Shown here: one piece after another, positions 1 to 7,311 of the stretch
Position numbering within the stretch: the first letter of the stretch is position 1
Layout: every line of letters begins with the position of its first letter
Assembly (NCBI GenBank): GCA_017989485.1
Contig: JAGNPU010000036.1
Location: 1 to 10,453 of the forward strand
Reading direction: 5' to 3'
DNA length: 10,453 nucleotides
Source of the DNA: Neisseriaceae bacterium
GTDB taxonomy: Bacteria; Pseudomonadota; Gammaproteobacteria; Burkholderiales; Neisseriaceae
Made by a program: the position numbers and the translations under genes
The notes under the pieces: generated by a model
What the model saw: only the letters and a program-made list of their open reading frames with translations
Told to the model about the DNA's origin: nothing
Database searches by the model: none

Positions 1-5
1 GGCCC

Positions 6-1394
6 TTATGCGATCCGAAAATGGTAAGACTTCACCCGAGTGAGCTGGGCATAGCCCAACGCCGACAGCGAAATGCCATGGCCGGTGTCTTTCACCCCCG
101 TCCAGGCCAACGCGGGGTCTAGATAATCACAGCGGTTCATGAACACCGTGCCGGTGGCAATGTCGGGCGCCAGCCGTGCGGCGGCATCCGCGTCCTGAGT
201 CCAGATAGACGCGGTCAACCCATAGTCGCTGTCATTCATCAATCGAACCGCCTCCTCATCATTGGCGACCTTCATGATGCCGACGACGGGCCCAAAGCTT
301 TCTTCCGTCATCACCCTCATTTCATGGGTCACATCCACCAATACCTGTGGCGCCAAATAGGCCGTACCCGCTTGGCTTTTAGGAAAATCGGCCTCATTGA
401 TTAAGGCCTTGGCGCCTTGGGCCACGGCTTCGGCCACTTGGGCGCGCACAAAGTCAGCGGCACTGACTTTGACCATGGGGCCTAAATTCGTCTGGGCATC
501 GGTGGGGTCGCCCAAGCGATACTGACCGGTATGGTGCACAAACGCGGCCACAAACGCCTCGTAAACGGCCTCATGCACATAAATACGCTCAATGCCGCAG
601 CAAGACTGGCCTGAATTAAAAAATGCGCCATCGACCAGGTTTTCGGCCGCAGAAGCCACGTTGGCATCGGCGCGAACATAGGCTGGGTCTTTGCCGCCCA
701 GCTCTAAGCCAGCACCAATGAATCGCTGACTGATCGCGGCCTGGACCTGATGGCCGCCGCTCACCGAGCCGGTAAACGCCACAAAGTCGATGGCGTCAGA
801 ACGCAATAGTGCATCGGTATCGGCGTGGCTCATGGCCAAGCTTTGGAACACCCCCTCAGGCAAGCCCGCGGCGTCAAAAGCCGCCTGAAATAGCTCGGCC
901 ACCCCCGGCGTTTGCGACGAGTGTTTCAACAGCACCACGTTGCCCGCCACCAGGGCCGGCACAATGCTGTTCACCGCCGTCAAAAAAGGGTAATTCCATG
1001 GGGCCACCACCAGCACGGTCCCCACGGGTTCACGGCGTAAAAAACGCTGAAAGCCTTCTTTTTCCTTGGGCACCACATCGGCGAGGGCCTCATCGGCAAT
1101 CGCCAGCATGTGGCGCGCCCGTTCTTCTAAACCGCGCACTTCGCCAGGCGATTGGCTAATCGGCCGCCCCATGCTTTCGGTAATGGTTTGCGCCACCTCA
1201 TCTTGGTGGGCCACCAGCCAATCAATGGCGCTGCTGACTTTGGCCTGGCGTTCGGCCAAGGGCGTTGTACGCCAAAGCTTCTGGCCGTTTTTGGCGGCGG
1301 TGACGGCGGCGTGAATGGTCGCGGCATCGGCATAGGTTTTGGTGTACAAAACCTGATTGTTCGTCGGCGAGATCACGGTAAACGTTTGGTTCAT
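6..1394 (-). CDS. NAD(P)-dependent aldehyde dehydrogenase, probably acting on an amine-derived aldehyde
   Basis: This is a complete 462-residue aldehyde dehydrogenase, a usual length for the family, and should oxidise an aldehyde to its acid in the cytoplasm. The family landmarks are present: PWNYP with Asn134 (oxyanion hole), Lys157 in VVLLKHSS (cofactor contact), FTGS at 207-210, ELGGKDP with the general base Glu231, NSGQSCCG with the catalytic Cys at 265 and a second Cys at 266, and EESFGPV at 364-370 with Glu365. The ATG start is preceded by AAGGA six bases upstream. The gene begins 37 bases after the stop of the glutamine-synthetase-like gene on the same strand, so the two are almost certainly co-transcribed. 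By analogy with the Puu pathway (PuuA plus PuuC), the substrate may be a gamma-glutamylated amino-aldehyde. That is inferred from the neighbour; succinate semialdehyde or another aldehyde is equally possible from this protein alone. Confidence 0.93.
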   Translation of the reverse strand: MNQTFTVISPTNNQVLYTKTYADAATIHAAVTAAKNGQKLWRTTPLAERQAKVSSAIDWLVAHQDEVAQTITESMGRPISQSPGEVRGLEERARHMLAIADEALADVVPKEKEGFQRFLRREPVGTVLVVAPWNYPFLTAVNSIVPALVAGNVVLLKHSSQTPGVAELFQAAFDAAGLPEGVFQSLAMSHADTDALLRSDAIDFVAFTGSVSGGHQVQAAISQRFIGAGLELGGKDPAYVRADANVASAAENLVDGAFFNSGQSCCGIERIYVHEAVYEAFVAAFVHHTGQYRLGDPTDAQTNLGPMVKVSAADFVRAQVAEAVAQGAKALINEADFPKSQAGTAYLAPQVLVDVTHEMRVMTEESFGPVVGIMKVANDEEAVRLMNDSDYGLTASIWTQDADAAARLAPDIATGTVFMNRCDYLDPALAWTGVKDTGHGISLSALGYAQLTRVKSYHFRIA

Positions 1395-1431
1395 GGTTCA
1401 TCCTTGTTCTGTAAGCTGAAACGCTCAAACA

Positions 1432-2811
1432 TTAAATAATTTCAAAATAACGACGGCGCTCCCAGTCGCTGACGTGTTTTTGAAACTCTCTTTCCTCCCA
1501 CTCGCGGGTGCTGGCAAAGTGATCCACAAAGTCGTCGCCCAGCCACTCGCGGGCCGCCTTCGAGTCACGCAAACACTGCGCCGCCGCCCACAGGCTGCGC
1601 GGCAAGGTCAACTCAGCCGGCGGTGTGGCCGCATAGGCATTGCCTTTATAGGGTTTATTGGGTTCTATTTTGTGGGCGATGCCATGCAGGCCTGCGGCAA
1701 AAATGGCGGCGGCCACCAAATAAGGGTTGCAGTCTGCCCCCGGCACCCGGTATTCAATGCGCTGCGATTTGGGGCTGCCGCTGATGGCGCGAATGGCCGT
1801 GGTGCGATTGTCTAAGCCCCATAGGGCCGATGTCGGTGCCCAGTAGCCCGGCACCAGGCGTCGATAGCTATTGATGGTGGGGGCATGGATGGCCATCAGG
1901 TCGCAGGCCATGTTTTGTAAGCCCCCCACAAACCAGCGCATTTCATCGCTGATGTTGCCCGGCTTGCTTGCATCGTAAAAAGCGCTGCTGCCATCGGCAT
2001 GTTTTAAAGACACATGGACGTGGCCGCCCTGACCCGAATAATCTTGATGCCACTTGGCCATAAACGACACCATGCGGCCTTGTTTTTGCGCCAGTACTTT
2101 AGAAAAGGTTTTGAACATGGCGGCATTGTCTGCTGCCAAACTGGTTTCCATCACCTGCAGCGCGACCTCTAATTGCCCAGGGCCGGTTTCTTCATGAAAG
2201 CTTTCTACCGGAATGCCCATGCCGTTACACACGCCCAAAAGGCCTTCGTAAAAATCATTGTTGACGCCGGTTCGTAAAATGGAATAACCAAACGGCCCAT
2301 GACCTAAAGGAATCGGCTGATCAAAGTCGCGTGCCCGCAGCGACTCATGGGCTTCGTTGGTCACCAATAGTTCGTATTCAAAGCCCGCGGCGGTCTCAAA
2401 CCCCATGTCCCTCGCCCGCTGCAACACCTTGTTCAGAATTTGGCGCGGACACAGAGGCTTCATGTGGCCAATAATCTGCCCCGGCACCAAGATCGTCCCC
2501 TGCTCCATGGGCAGCTCTCGCCAAAGTTCAGGCAGCAGCTGCACTTGCGCATCGGCATAGCCCGTGGCCCAGCCAGACAGGTTGATGTTGTCAAACAGCT
2601 CGTCGTTGACGTCCCAGCCAAACACCACGTCACAAAACGCAAAATGATCGTCCAAGGCCGACAAAAACTTTTCGGTCGCCATATACTTCCCTGCCATGAC
2701 GCCATCTAGGTCAAAAAAACCCACTTTGACGTGTTTGATGTCGCGACTGGCAATCAACTGACGTAAATCAGCCACAGCACGGTCACGGTGCGCATTAATA
2801 GCGGTTTCCAT
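1432..2811 (-). CDS. Glutamine synthetase family protein, likely gamma-glutamyl-amine ligase (PuuA-like)
   Basis: This 459-residue protein has the glutamine synthetase fold: an N-terminal beta-grasp part (about 1-110) and a C-terminal ATP-dependent ligase domain. Visible active-site elements are FEYEL with Glu145 and Glu147 (metal), the HEETGPGQLEV block at 206-216, GGHVHVS at 262-268, NSYRRLVPG at 314-322, and RIEYRVPGADCNPYL at 351-365. The sequence resembles PuuA-type gamma-glutamylpolyamine synthetases (NSYRR, EYRV.GAD.NPYLV). I see no adenylylation-site tyrosine motif of housekeeping GlnA. Such enzymes join glutamate to an amine using ATP. Pairing with an aldehyde dehydrogenase and a divergent RpiR regulator supports a role in amine catabolism rather than ammonia assimilation, but the amine is unknown. 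The ATG start has a strong GGAG ribosome binding site about seven bases upstream. Confidence 0.9.
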   Translation of the reverse strand: METAINAHRDRAVADLRQLIASRDIKHVKVGFFDLDGVMAGKYMATEKFLSALDDHFAFCDVVFGWDVNDELFDNINLSGWATGYADAQVQLLPELWRELPMEQGTILVPGQIIGHMKPLCPRQILNKVLQRARDMGFETAAGFEYELLVTNEAHESLRARDFDQPIPLGHGPFGYSILRTGVNNDFYEGLLGVCNGMGIPVESFHEETGPGQLEVALQVMETSLAADNAAMFKTFSKVLAQKQGRMVSFMAKWHQDYSGQGGHVHVSLKHADGSSAFYDASKPGNISDEMRWFVGGLQNMACDLMAIHAPTINSYRRLVPGYWAPTSALWGLDNRTTAIRAISGSPKSQRIEYRVPGADCNPYLVAAAIFAAGLHGIAHKIEPNKPYKGNAYAATPPAELTLPRSLWAAAQCLRDSKAAREWLGDDFVDHFASTREWEEREFQKHVSDWERRRYFEII

Positions 2812-2885
2812 ATAAATCTCCTTTGTTTTTACTTACTTTTTTACAACCCACCAGCTTATGCCGGCCATTTTTAAATAGAATAAAC

Positions 2886-2891
2886 ATTATA
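2886..2891 (-). promoter_or_regulatory. -10 box of the promoter for the GS-like/aldehyde dehydrogenase operon
   Basis: Read on the minus strand these bases are a perfect TATAAT, 75 bases upstream of the GS-like start codon. No good TTGACA lies at the correct distance, so the promoter may need an activator. The candidate operator at 2912-2931 covers the region just upstream of, and around, the expected -35 position. Confidence 0.5.
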
Positions 2892-2911
2892 TTTGGCCAT
2901 TGCAACCACTA

Positions 2912-2931
2912 TTTGTAATAAAAATTCCAAA
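2912..2931. promoter_or_regulatory. Inverted-repeat candidate operator for the divergent RpiR-type regulator
   Basis: The sequence is TTTGTAAT, four A bases, then ATTCCAAA. The arms match at seven of eight positions. It lies between the two divergent -10 boxes (2886-2891 minus, 2959-2964 plus). The core resembles the TGTAAT...ATTACA form known for the RpiR-family regulator HexR, which supports binding by the adjacent regulator. The assignment is inferred from position and symmetry. Confidence 0.5.
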
Positions 2932-2958
2932 CATTTTCTTTTTAATCCCCAAAAGCGA

Positions 2959-2964
2959 TATAAT
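2959..2964 (+). promoter_or_regulatory. -10 box of the RpiR-type regulator gene promoter
   Basis: This is a perfect TATAAT, 28 bases before the GTG start and 40 before the in-frame ATG of the regulator. Upstream sequence at 2935-2941 is only T-rich and gives a poor -35 match. The operator palindrome at 2912-2931 lies just upstream, consistent with autoregulation. Confidence 0.5.
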
Positions 2965-2991
2965 GTCATCATCTGATCTCCCAACGCCTAA

Positions 2992-3855
2992 GTGAACGCC
3001 CTCATGCCTGATAACACCATCGCCGTGCGGCTGCGCGAAGACTACAATTTGTTCTCTCCTGCCGAACGAAAAGTGGCGCGTGTTTTGCTACAGCAATACC
3101 CTTTAGCAGGCTTGGAAACCATCGCCCAGCTGGCGCAAAAATCCGCCGCCAGCGGCCCCACCGTGCTGCGCTTGGTGTCCAAACTGGGCTTTAATGGCTA
3201 TGTGTCTTTTCAAGAGGCCTTGCGTACCGAGCTGGATGCCAAGCTGCAGTCGCCGCTGTTGCGACGCGACCCCAACCTCATGGCGGATCACCAAGGCTTT
3301 GCGCATACCTTTATTGGCAACATTCAAAAACTGTTGCAGCAAACCGCCGACCATTTATTGCTGGAAGATTTTGAAACCGTGGTTGAATGGCTAGGCCAGC
3401 CTAGGCATAGGCTATGGATTATTGGTGGCTACATCACAGGCTCTTTGGCCGAGTATTTTTGCCACCATCTGCAGGCCATACGCTCACAGGTGTCTTTGCT
3501 GCGGCCGATGCCCAGAACCTGGGTAGAGTATGTGGTGGACATGGGTAAGAATGATGTGTTGATTGTGTTTGACATCCGTCGCTACTGGCCAGAGCTGCAA
3601 ACCCTGGTTCAGCTGGCGCATGAACGCAAATGCCGCATTGTTTTGATTACCGACCAATGGACGTCGCCCATTGCCAGCCACGCCGACATCATTTTGACGG
3701 CGTACACGGAAGGCAAATCTGGCTGGGACACCAATGTGTCGGTGATGCTGTTAATCGACACCCTGATTGCGGCTTTGAATAACCGCGATTGGGACGAAAC
3801 CAAAAGCCGCTTACAGCAATTGGAAAACCTGCGGCGTGAATTTAATTTAGATTAA
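2992..3855 (+). CDS. MurR/RpiR family transcriptional regulator (HTH plus SIS domain)
   Basis: This 287-residue protein has the two-part RpiR layout. An N-terminal helix-turn-helix domain spans about residues 12-85, with the typical LSPAERKVA-like start (FSPAERKVAR) and SGPTVLRLVSKLGFNGYVSF as the recognition region. A SIS domain spans about 130-265, with WIIGGYITGS as its phosphosugar-loop equivalent and ITDQWTSPIASHADIIL near its end. SIS domains usually bind phosphosugars, but many proteobacterial members sit beside amine or amino-acid catabolic genes, and the ligand here is unknown. It is divergent from the GS-like/aldehyde dehydrogenase operon and probably controls it and itself through the palindrome at 2912-2931. 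The GTG start at 2992 has no clear ribosome binding site. The ATG at 3004, preceded by AAGTGA, is a reasonable alternative that removes four residues. Confidence 0.9.
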   Translation: MNALMPDNTIAVRLREDYNLFSPAERKVARVLLQQYPLAGLETIAQLAQKSAASGPTVLRLVSKLGFNGYVSFQEALRTELDAKLQSPLLRRDPNLMADHQGFAHTFIGNIQKLLQQTADHLLLEDFETVVEWLGQPRHRLWIIGGYITGSLAEYFCHHLQAIRSQVSLLRPMPRTWVEYVVDMGKNDVLIVFDIRRYWPELQTLVQLAHERKCRIVLITDQWTSPIASHADIILTAYTEGKSGWDTNVSVMLLIDTLIAALNNRDWDETKSRLQQLENLRREFNLD

Positions 3856-3907
3856 AGCAAAGAATAACGCTGATCCATGCCGCCAGGGCGGATGAGCCAA
3901 CGTCAAA

Positions 3908-3937
3908 AAGCCAGATGCTGGGCCCAGCATCTGGCTT
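3908..3937 (-). terminator. Perfect-palindrome terminator of the secreted-protein gene
   Basis: A 30-base perfect palindrome (AAGCCAGATGCTGGG and its complement) begins 20 bases after the stop of the 3958-4398 gene. On the minus strand it runs into CTTTTTGACG, giving a U-tract. On the plus strand it is followed by CTTGGGTG, so it should work poorly or not at all as a terminator for the RpiR-type gene that ends 52 bases before it. Confidence 0.75.
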
Positions 3938-3957
3938 GGGTGTGCCCACAAGCGTGG

Positions 3958-4398
3958 TTAGGGCACCGCATGCACCGGCTCAAAGCCCAGCGCCTGCCAC
4001 TTCTGTCCAAAAATCGCCTCCTTGCTTTGCCGCTCTTCGGCACTGAGGCGTTCATACCAGGGCAGATCATCGACCACAAATGCCTGACGGCACGGGGCAT
4101 CGAAGGCGGCACAAAAATCATCGTCCATATAGGTTTCTGCCATGAGGGCGACAAACAGCAACCATTCCCCATGCGCTACCGTCGCCAGTAAATCCTGCTG
4201 CGCCTGGGTGTAAACGCCCTCACCTGCCACCGTCAACAAGGCCTGAACGTCATTGGCCAAGGCCGCCTCATCGGGCAATAACCCCGCTTGGCCAAACACC
4301 ACTGCCTGCATGATGTGGGTTCGCCTAAGGTCAGCTTCGTTGGCCCATATCGCGTGTGACATCAATCCCAACCACAAACCCAATATCATCTGCCTCAT
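3958..4398 (-). CDS. Small secreted (periplasmic) protein of unknown function
   Basis: This 146-residue protein is not recognised. Its N-terminus is a plausible Sec signal peptide: MRQ, a hydrophobic stretch to about residue 18, and a likely cut after Ala19 (AIWA before NEAD). The mature part, about 127 residues, is acidic and rich in Ala, Glu and Asp. It carries two cysteines (96 and 103) in DDDFCAAFDAPC, which could form a disulphide in the periplasm, and has no further membrane segment. Translation is supported by AAAGAGG six bases before the ATG, and transcription end by the terminator at 3908-3937, so it looks like a real single-gene unit. A 14-base palindrome (4411-4424) lies just upstream of the ribosome binding site. 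The neighbours on both sides have their own promoters or terminators and give no clue to its role. Confidence 0.75.
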   Translation of the reverse strand: MRQMILGLWLGLMSHAIWANEADLRRTHIMQAVVFGQAGLLPDEAALANDVQALLTVAGEGVYTQAQQDLLATVAHGEWLLFVALMAETYMDDDFCAAFDAPCRQAFVVDDLPWYERLSAEERQSKEAIFGQKWQALGFEPVHAVP

Positions 4399-4644
4399 GT
4401 TTGCCTCTTTCTTAATGAATTAAGCCACTGACGTCTTTAAAATAACCATGGTGGCATCAGTCATTCACCCTTGACACACCATCGCGATACTAATCGTTGT
4501 TGATGCTGACGAACACGCCCCACAATAAAGAGTTAACGCCAATACAAATAATAATTACTTTAAAGTATAACGTCACCCTGTATTTGATGATTTGGGCTGC
4601 ATGCCGGCAAATCGCCGCTTATGTGTCTGAAAAAAATCAAAAAA
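4399..4644. other. Intergenic spacer with no convincing gene
   Basis: This AT-rich spacer lies between the secreted-protein gene and the terminator of the MFS gene. It should hold the minus-strand promoter of the secreted-protein gene, but no clear -35/-10 pair is visible. A TTGACA at 4471-4476 on the plus strand has no -10 box at the right distance. An open frame from 4497 lacks a ribosome binding site and runs through the terminator into the MFS gene, so I do not count it. Confidence 0.5.
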
Positions 4645-4677
4645 TAGCCAAAACCAGCTACTCTGTGGTTTTGGCTA
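4630..4677 (-). terminator. Intrinsic terminator of the MFS transporter gene
   Basis: A 12-base-pair stem (TAGCCAAAACCA at 4645-4656 with its exact complement at 4666-4677) encloses a nine-base loop. On the minus strand it is followed by a long U-rich tail (complement of 4630-4644). It lies 36 bases after the MFS stop codon. Confidence 0.85.
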
Positions 4678-4712
4678 GGGCTGACACACTTAAGGTGATG
4701 CTAGGGATATGC

Positions 4713-5903
4713 CTAAATGGGGGTGACGCGCCGATCGGGTCGGGTGCAAAAATAAACCAGCGGTAAGGCAATGGCGTAAAACACCAGCACTGACAGCCAA
4801 ATCGCACTGGGCCACCAGCTTTGTACCATAAAGTATAGGGTTGAGAAGGTCAGCGGACCGACGATGGTCGCCAGGCTAATGGCCGAAGCCAATACGCCTT
4901 GCAGCTGACCCTGGTGTGCCGGCTCAACCAGCCGCGTTGCCAAAGCCTGTAGCGCCGGCATGCCCACGCCGCCCAGCGCAAAAAGCGGAATGAGGGCAAA
5001 CACCATCCAGGCTTGATGGGCAAACGTCAGCAGCAACAGTGCGACGCAGGCGCAGGCAATCCCCGCCAGCACGGCACCTCGCTCACCTAGCCATCGCGTC
5101 ACCACCCCCGGCAAAAGGCTTTGAACCAGCGCCTGGCAAACGCCAAACGTGCCCAGAGACAGCCCTATCCATAAGCCATTCCACTGAAAAGTATCAAAGC
5201 CCCACAGCGCCCAAGTCGTCCCATACACTTCTCCGGCCGCGCTGAGGATGAAAAACACCAGCATGACCGGCAGCAAACCTTTCATCGTACGGGCCCAGCG
5301 AAACGGCCGCAGCGGATTCAACGTGGCCAAATCCAATTTCTGCCGCACCGGCGTATGTGATTCTGGCAGCACAAACAAGGCCAGTAAAAAGTTGCCGGCG
5401 TTGAGCACTGCGGCAATCATAAAGGGCAAGCGCAGCCAGTAGTCGCCGGTCACGCCGCCCAGTACCGGGCCAATAATAAAGCCGATGCCAAACATGGCGC
5501 TAAACAGGCCAAAGCGGCGGGCGCGCTTGTCCTCTGGCGAGATGTCGGTGATGTAGGCCATCGCAACGGACACGTTGGCACTGGTCAGGCCGGCAATGGC
5601 TCGGCCAAGCAAGAGCAACCAAAGATAGGGCGAAAAGGCCATGACCACATAGTTAATGGCCGCCCCCAGTAAAGACACCAGCAGCACCGGACGGCGGCCA
5701 AGTCGGTCACTCATCGCCCCCAGCATCGGCGCAAAAACAAACTGCATGACGGCATACAGCGCCGTCATGATGCCAATGTAGGGCGCCACGTTCGTGCTGC
5801 TCGTCACCTCTGTCAGCAACCTCGGTAAAATCGGAAAAATAAGGCCTATGCCAATGGCGTCTAAGCAAATTGAGGCATAGATGACAATGAGCGGTTTATT
5901 CAT
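4713..5903 (-). CDS. TetA-like MFS drug/proton antiporter, substrate uncertain
   Basis: This 396-residue inner-membrane protein has 12 predicted membrane segments, the length and layout of the TetA(A)/TetA(B) group. Features shared with those pumps are LDAIGIGLIFPILP with Asp15 in helix 1, motif A (GAMSDRLGRRPVLL, Ser65, Asp66, Arg70), motif C (GPVLGG at 145-150), and GGVGMPALQA followed by QGQLQG in the C-terminal half. It probably exports a small molecule in exchange for protons. Three positions important in TetA(B), as I recall them, differ on ungapped alignment: Asp84 is Asn84, His257 is Gln257 and Asp285 is Ala285. Tetracycline resistance is therefore doubtful. No divergent TetR-type repressor is present, unlike classical tetA loci. 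The ATG start has only a weak ribosome binding site. The gene is followed by its own terminator. Confidence 0.9.
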   Translation of the reverse strand: MNKPLIVIYASICLDAIGIGLIFPILPRLLTEVTSSTNVAPYIGIMTALYAVMQFVFAPMLGAMSDRLGRRPVLLVSLLGAAINYVVMAFSPYLWLLLLGRAIAGLTSANVSVAMAYITDISPEDKRARRFGLFSAMFGIGFIIGPVLGGVTGDYWLRLPFMIAAVLNAGNFLLALFVLPESHTPVRQKLDLATLNPLRPFRWARTMKGLLPVMLVFFILSAAGEVYGTTWALWGFDTFQWNGLWIGLSLGTFGVCQALVQSLLPGVVTRWLGERGAVLAGIACACVALLLLTFAHQAWMVFALIPLFALGGVGMPALQALATRLVEPAHQGQLQGVLASAISLATIVGPLTFSTLYFMVQSWWPSAIWLSVLVFYAIALPLVYFCTRPDRRVTPI

Positions 5904-5931
5904 GGGTTCATCAATATAGAAGGTTATACGT

Positions 5932-5957
5932 AAAAAAGCACCGCTGAGGTGCCTTTA
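5932..5957 (-). terminator. Minus-strand hairpin with U-tract in the leader of the MFS gene
   Basis: On the minus strand the bases read AAAGGCACC, a short loop, GGTGC, then TTTTTT. The GCACC/GGTGC stem (5938-5942 with 5948-5952) and the U-run make a good intrinsic terminator. It ends about 30 bases before the MFS start codon. It must either end a short transcript coming from the spacer (5958-6279) or act as an attenuator in the MFS leader. No plus-strand gene uses it, since the plus side has only CTTTAG. Confidence 0.65.
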
Positions 5958-6265
5958 GAGAAAGCGGGTTCTGGCCGTGGTCAGCAGCCCACATCGCCCG
6001 CCATTGGGTTTATACCGAGTGCATTATTTAACATTACTGACAATGAGTCAATGCCGGTGGCTGACTGCTGGTGATTGGCCTGCCTTCTGTCTGGCTTGCT
6101 GTCAGAGTATGCATCCCTCAATCGCCGCACTGCGTTGGCCATGTGGCCATAGGTCGATTCTGTATTTTGCCCGCTCGTCGAGCGCAGCAAAAAACCATTG
6201 CGATGATTATGCAGATTGATTACGATGGGTATTCATCAAGTGCACACGCACAGGGTGTCCACCTA
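5958..6265. other. Long spacer, possible small RNA or leader on the minus strand
   Basis: No convincing protein gene is seen here. A minus-strand open frame of 69 codons (5981-6190) ends 24 bases before the terminator at 5932-5957. It would need a TTG start, or an internal ATG, without any ribosome binding site, and it uses AGG, AGA and ATA codons that are uncommon in the neighbouring genes. A non-coding transcript, an MFS leader RNA or a gene remnant are all possible. The promoter of the plus-strand hydrolase gene must also lie here, but I see no clear boxes. Confidence 0.35.
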
Positions 6266-6279
6266 AAGAGGGTCCTTAA

Positions 6280-7155
6280 ATGAGCAAGCTCGCACAGCCC
6301 ACCCACACCGACAGCCACTTTGTCACGCAAGATGGTCGCCTACTGGCCGCCACCTATTATCAACCTAGTCACAGCAATGGCCGCAGCGTTTTGATCAACG
6401 GCGCCACGGCCGTGCCTAGGCGCTATTATCAGCATTATGCCCACTATTTGGCCACCCAAGGCTTTACCGTATTAACCTATGACTATAGGGGCATAGGCGA
6501 CTCACGCCAAAACCCAATCCAACGCGAATCCGCCACGTTTCGAGACTGGGGCGAACAAGACACGGCGGCCGCCATTGCCTATCTGCGCATGCGCACGCCC
6601 ACACAGCCGCTGTTGGTGGTGGGCCACAGCGCCGGCGGGCAAGTTTTGGGGTTTGCCCACAACAATCAGGCCATTACCGCAACCTTGATGATTAGCTGCC
6701 AAAGCGGCTATTGGCGCCTATGGCCGCGACGCAATTCGTGGCTAATGGCCTCACTTTGGTATGTGGGGATACCGCTATTAACCAGCGTGGTGGGCTATGT
6801 GCCGGCGCGACGCCTGGGCTTAGGCTCTGCCGACTTGCCCGGTGGCATTGCCCGCCAATGGGCAAAATGGTGCCGCCATCGTGATTATTTTGTGGATGAC
6901 TCTGGCCAGGCATGCCGCCCCTATTTCCACACCCTCACCGGCCCGCTACTGGCCTATGTGATTCCCGACGACTGGATGGCCCCCCGCGCCGCGGTTGATG
7001 CCTTGATGTCATACTACCCCAATGCAGACACAGAAATCCGCACGCTCCAGCCTGGTGACACGCCCTCTGCCAGCATAGGCCATTTTGGCTATTTCAAAAC
7101 CAGCCATCAGGCCTTATGGCCAGAGGCGGCCGCCTGGCTCAGTGCTCAGGCCTAA
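6280..7155 (+). CDS. Alpha/beta hydrolase (COG4757-like serine hydrolase)
   Basis: This 291-residue cytoplasmic hydrolase has an alpha/beta fold and no signal peptide. The catalytic triad can be read directly: nucleophile Ser117 in GHSAGG, acid Asp231 (or Asp230) in VIPDDWMAP, and His268 in IGHFGYF. Other typical features are the oxyanion-region INGATAVPRRYY (residues 39-50) and YDYRGIGDSR (67-76). The lid region (about 142-200) is rich in Trp and Arg. This pattern is close to the uncharacterised 'predicted alpha/beta hydrolase' group that acts on esters or amides, and the natural substrate is not known. The ATG start is well supported by AAAGAGG seven bases upstream. It stands alone: the MFS gene upstream is divergent and the lipoprotein gene downstream is convergent. 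Confidence 0.88.
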   Translation: MSKLAQPTHTDSHFVTQDGRLLAATYYQPSHSNGRSVLINGATAVPRRYYQHYAHYLATQGFTVLTYDYRGIGDSRQNPIQRESATFRDWGEQDTAAAIAYLRMRTPTQPLLVVGHSAGGQVLGFAHNNQAITATLMISCQSGYWRLWPRRNSWLMASLWYVGIPLLTSVVGYVPARRLGLGSADLPGGIARQWAKWCRHRDYFVDDSGQACRPYFHTLTGPLLAYVIPDDWMAPRAAVDALMSYYPNADTEIRTLQPGDTPSASIGHFGYFKTSHQALWPEAAAWLSAQA

Positions 7156-7169
7156 GCCTCTGGGCGTAT

Positions 7170-7212
7170 TGACAAATCAAGCTGTGCGTTTTGTCACATG
7201 GGTCGTGACCCA
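7170..7212. repeat. Two adjacent inverted repeats after the hydrolase gene
   Basis: TGACAAA (7170-7176) pairs with TTTGTCA (7190-7196), and TGGGTC-GT-GACCCA (7199-7212) is a perfect 14-base palindrome. Neither is followed by a U-tract, so they are not standard terminators. They may form a 3' structure that protects the hydrolase mRNA, or may be protein-binding sites. The remaining bases up to the next terminator show nothing further. Confidence 0.35.
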
Positions 7213-7311
7213 CGATGCTTATCCTGGTTAGGTGGCATTGTGGGGAGACTGCGTTTTACGCACACGACGCCATGATAAAACACCCCTGCTGACAAACCCT
7301 ACGGCCAAATA

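Noticed and set aside
879..895. GCCGCCTGAA, similar to Neisseriaceae DNA uptake sequences (also GCTGCCTGAA on the minus strand near 2525)
   Set aside because: Only isolated, inexact matches inside coding sequence. A real uptake dialect should recur exactly and often in spacers or terminators.
4471..4476. TTGACA as a plus-strand promoter
   Set aside because: No -10 box at 16-18 bases and no plus-strand gene downstream.
4497..4766. 89-codon plus-strand open frame upstream of the MFS stop
   Set aside because: It needs a TTG start or an unsupported ATG, has no ribosome binding site, runs through the MFS terminator stem and overlaps the MFS 3' end on the opposite strand.
5981..6190. 69-codon minus-strand open frame as a protein gene
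   Set aside because: No ribosome binding site, a TTG start and unusual codons. It is kept only as part of a possible small transcript because a terminator follows.
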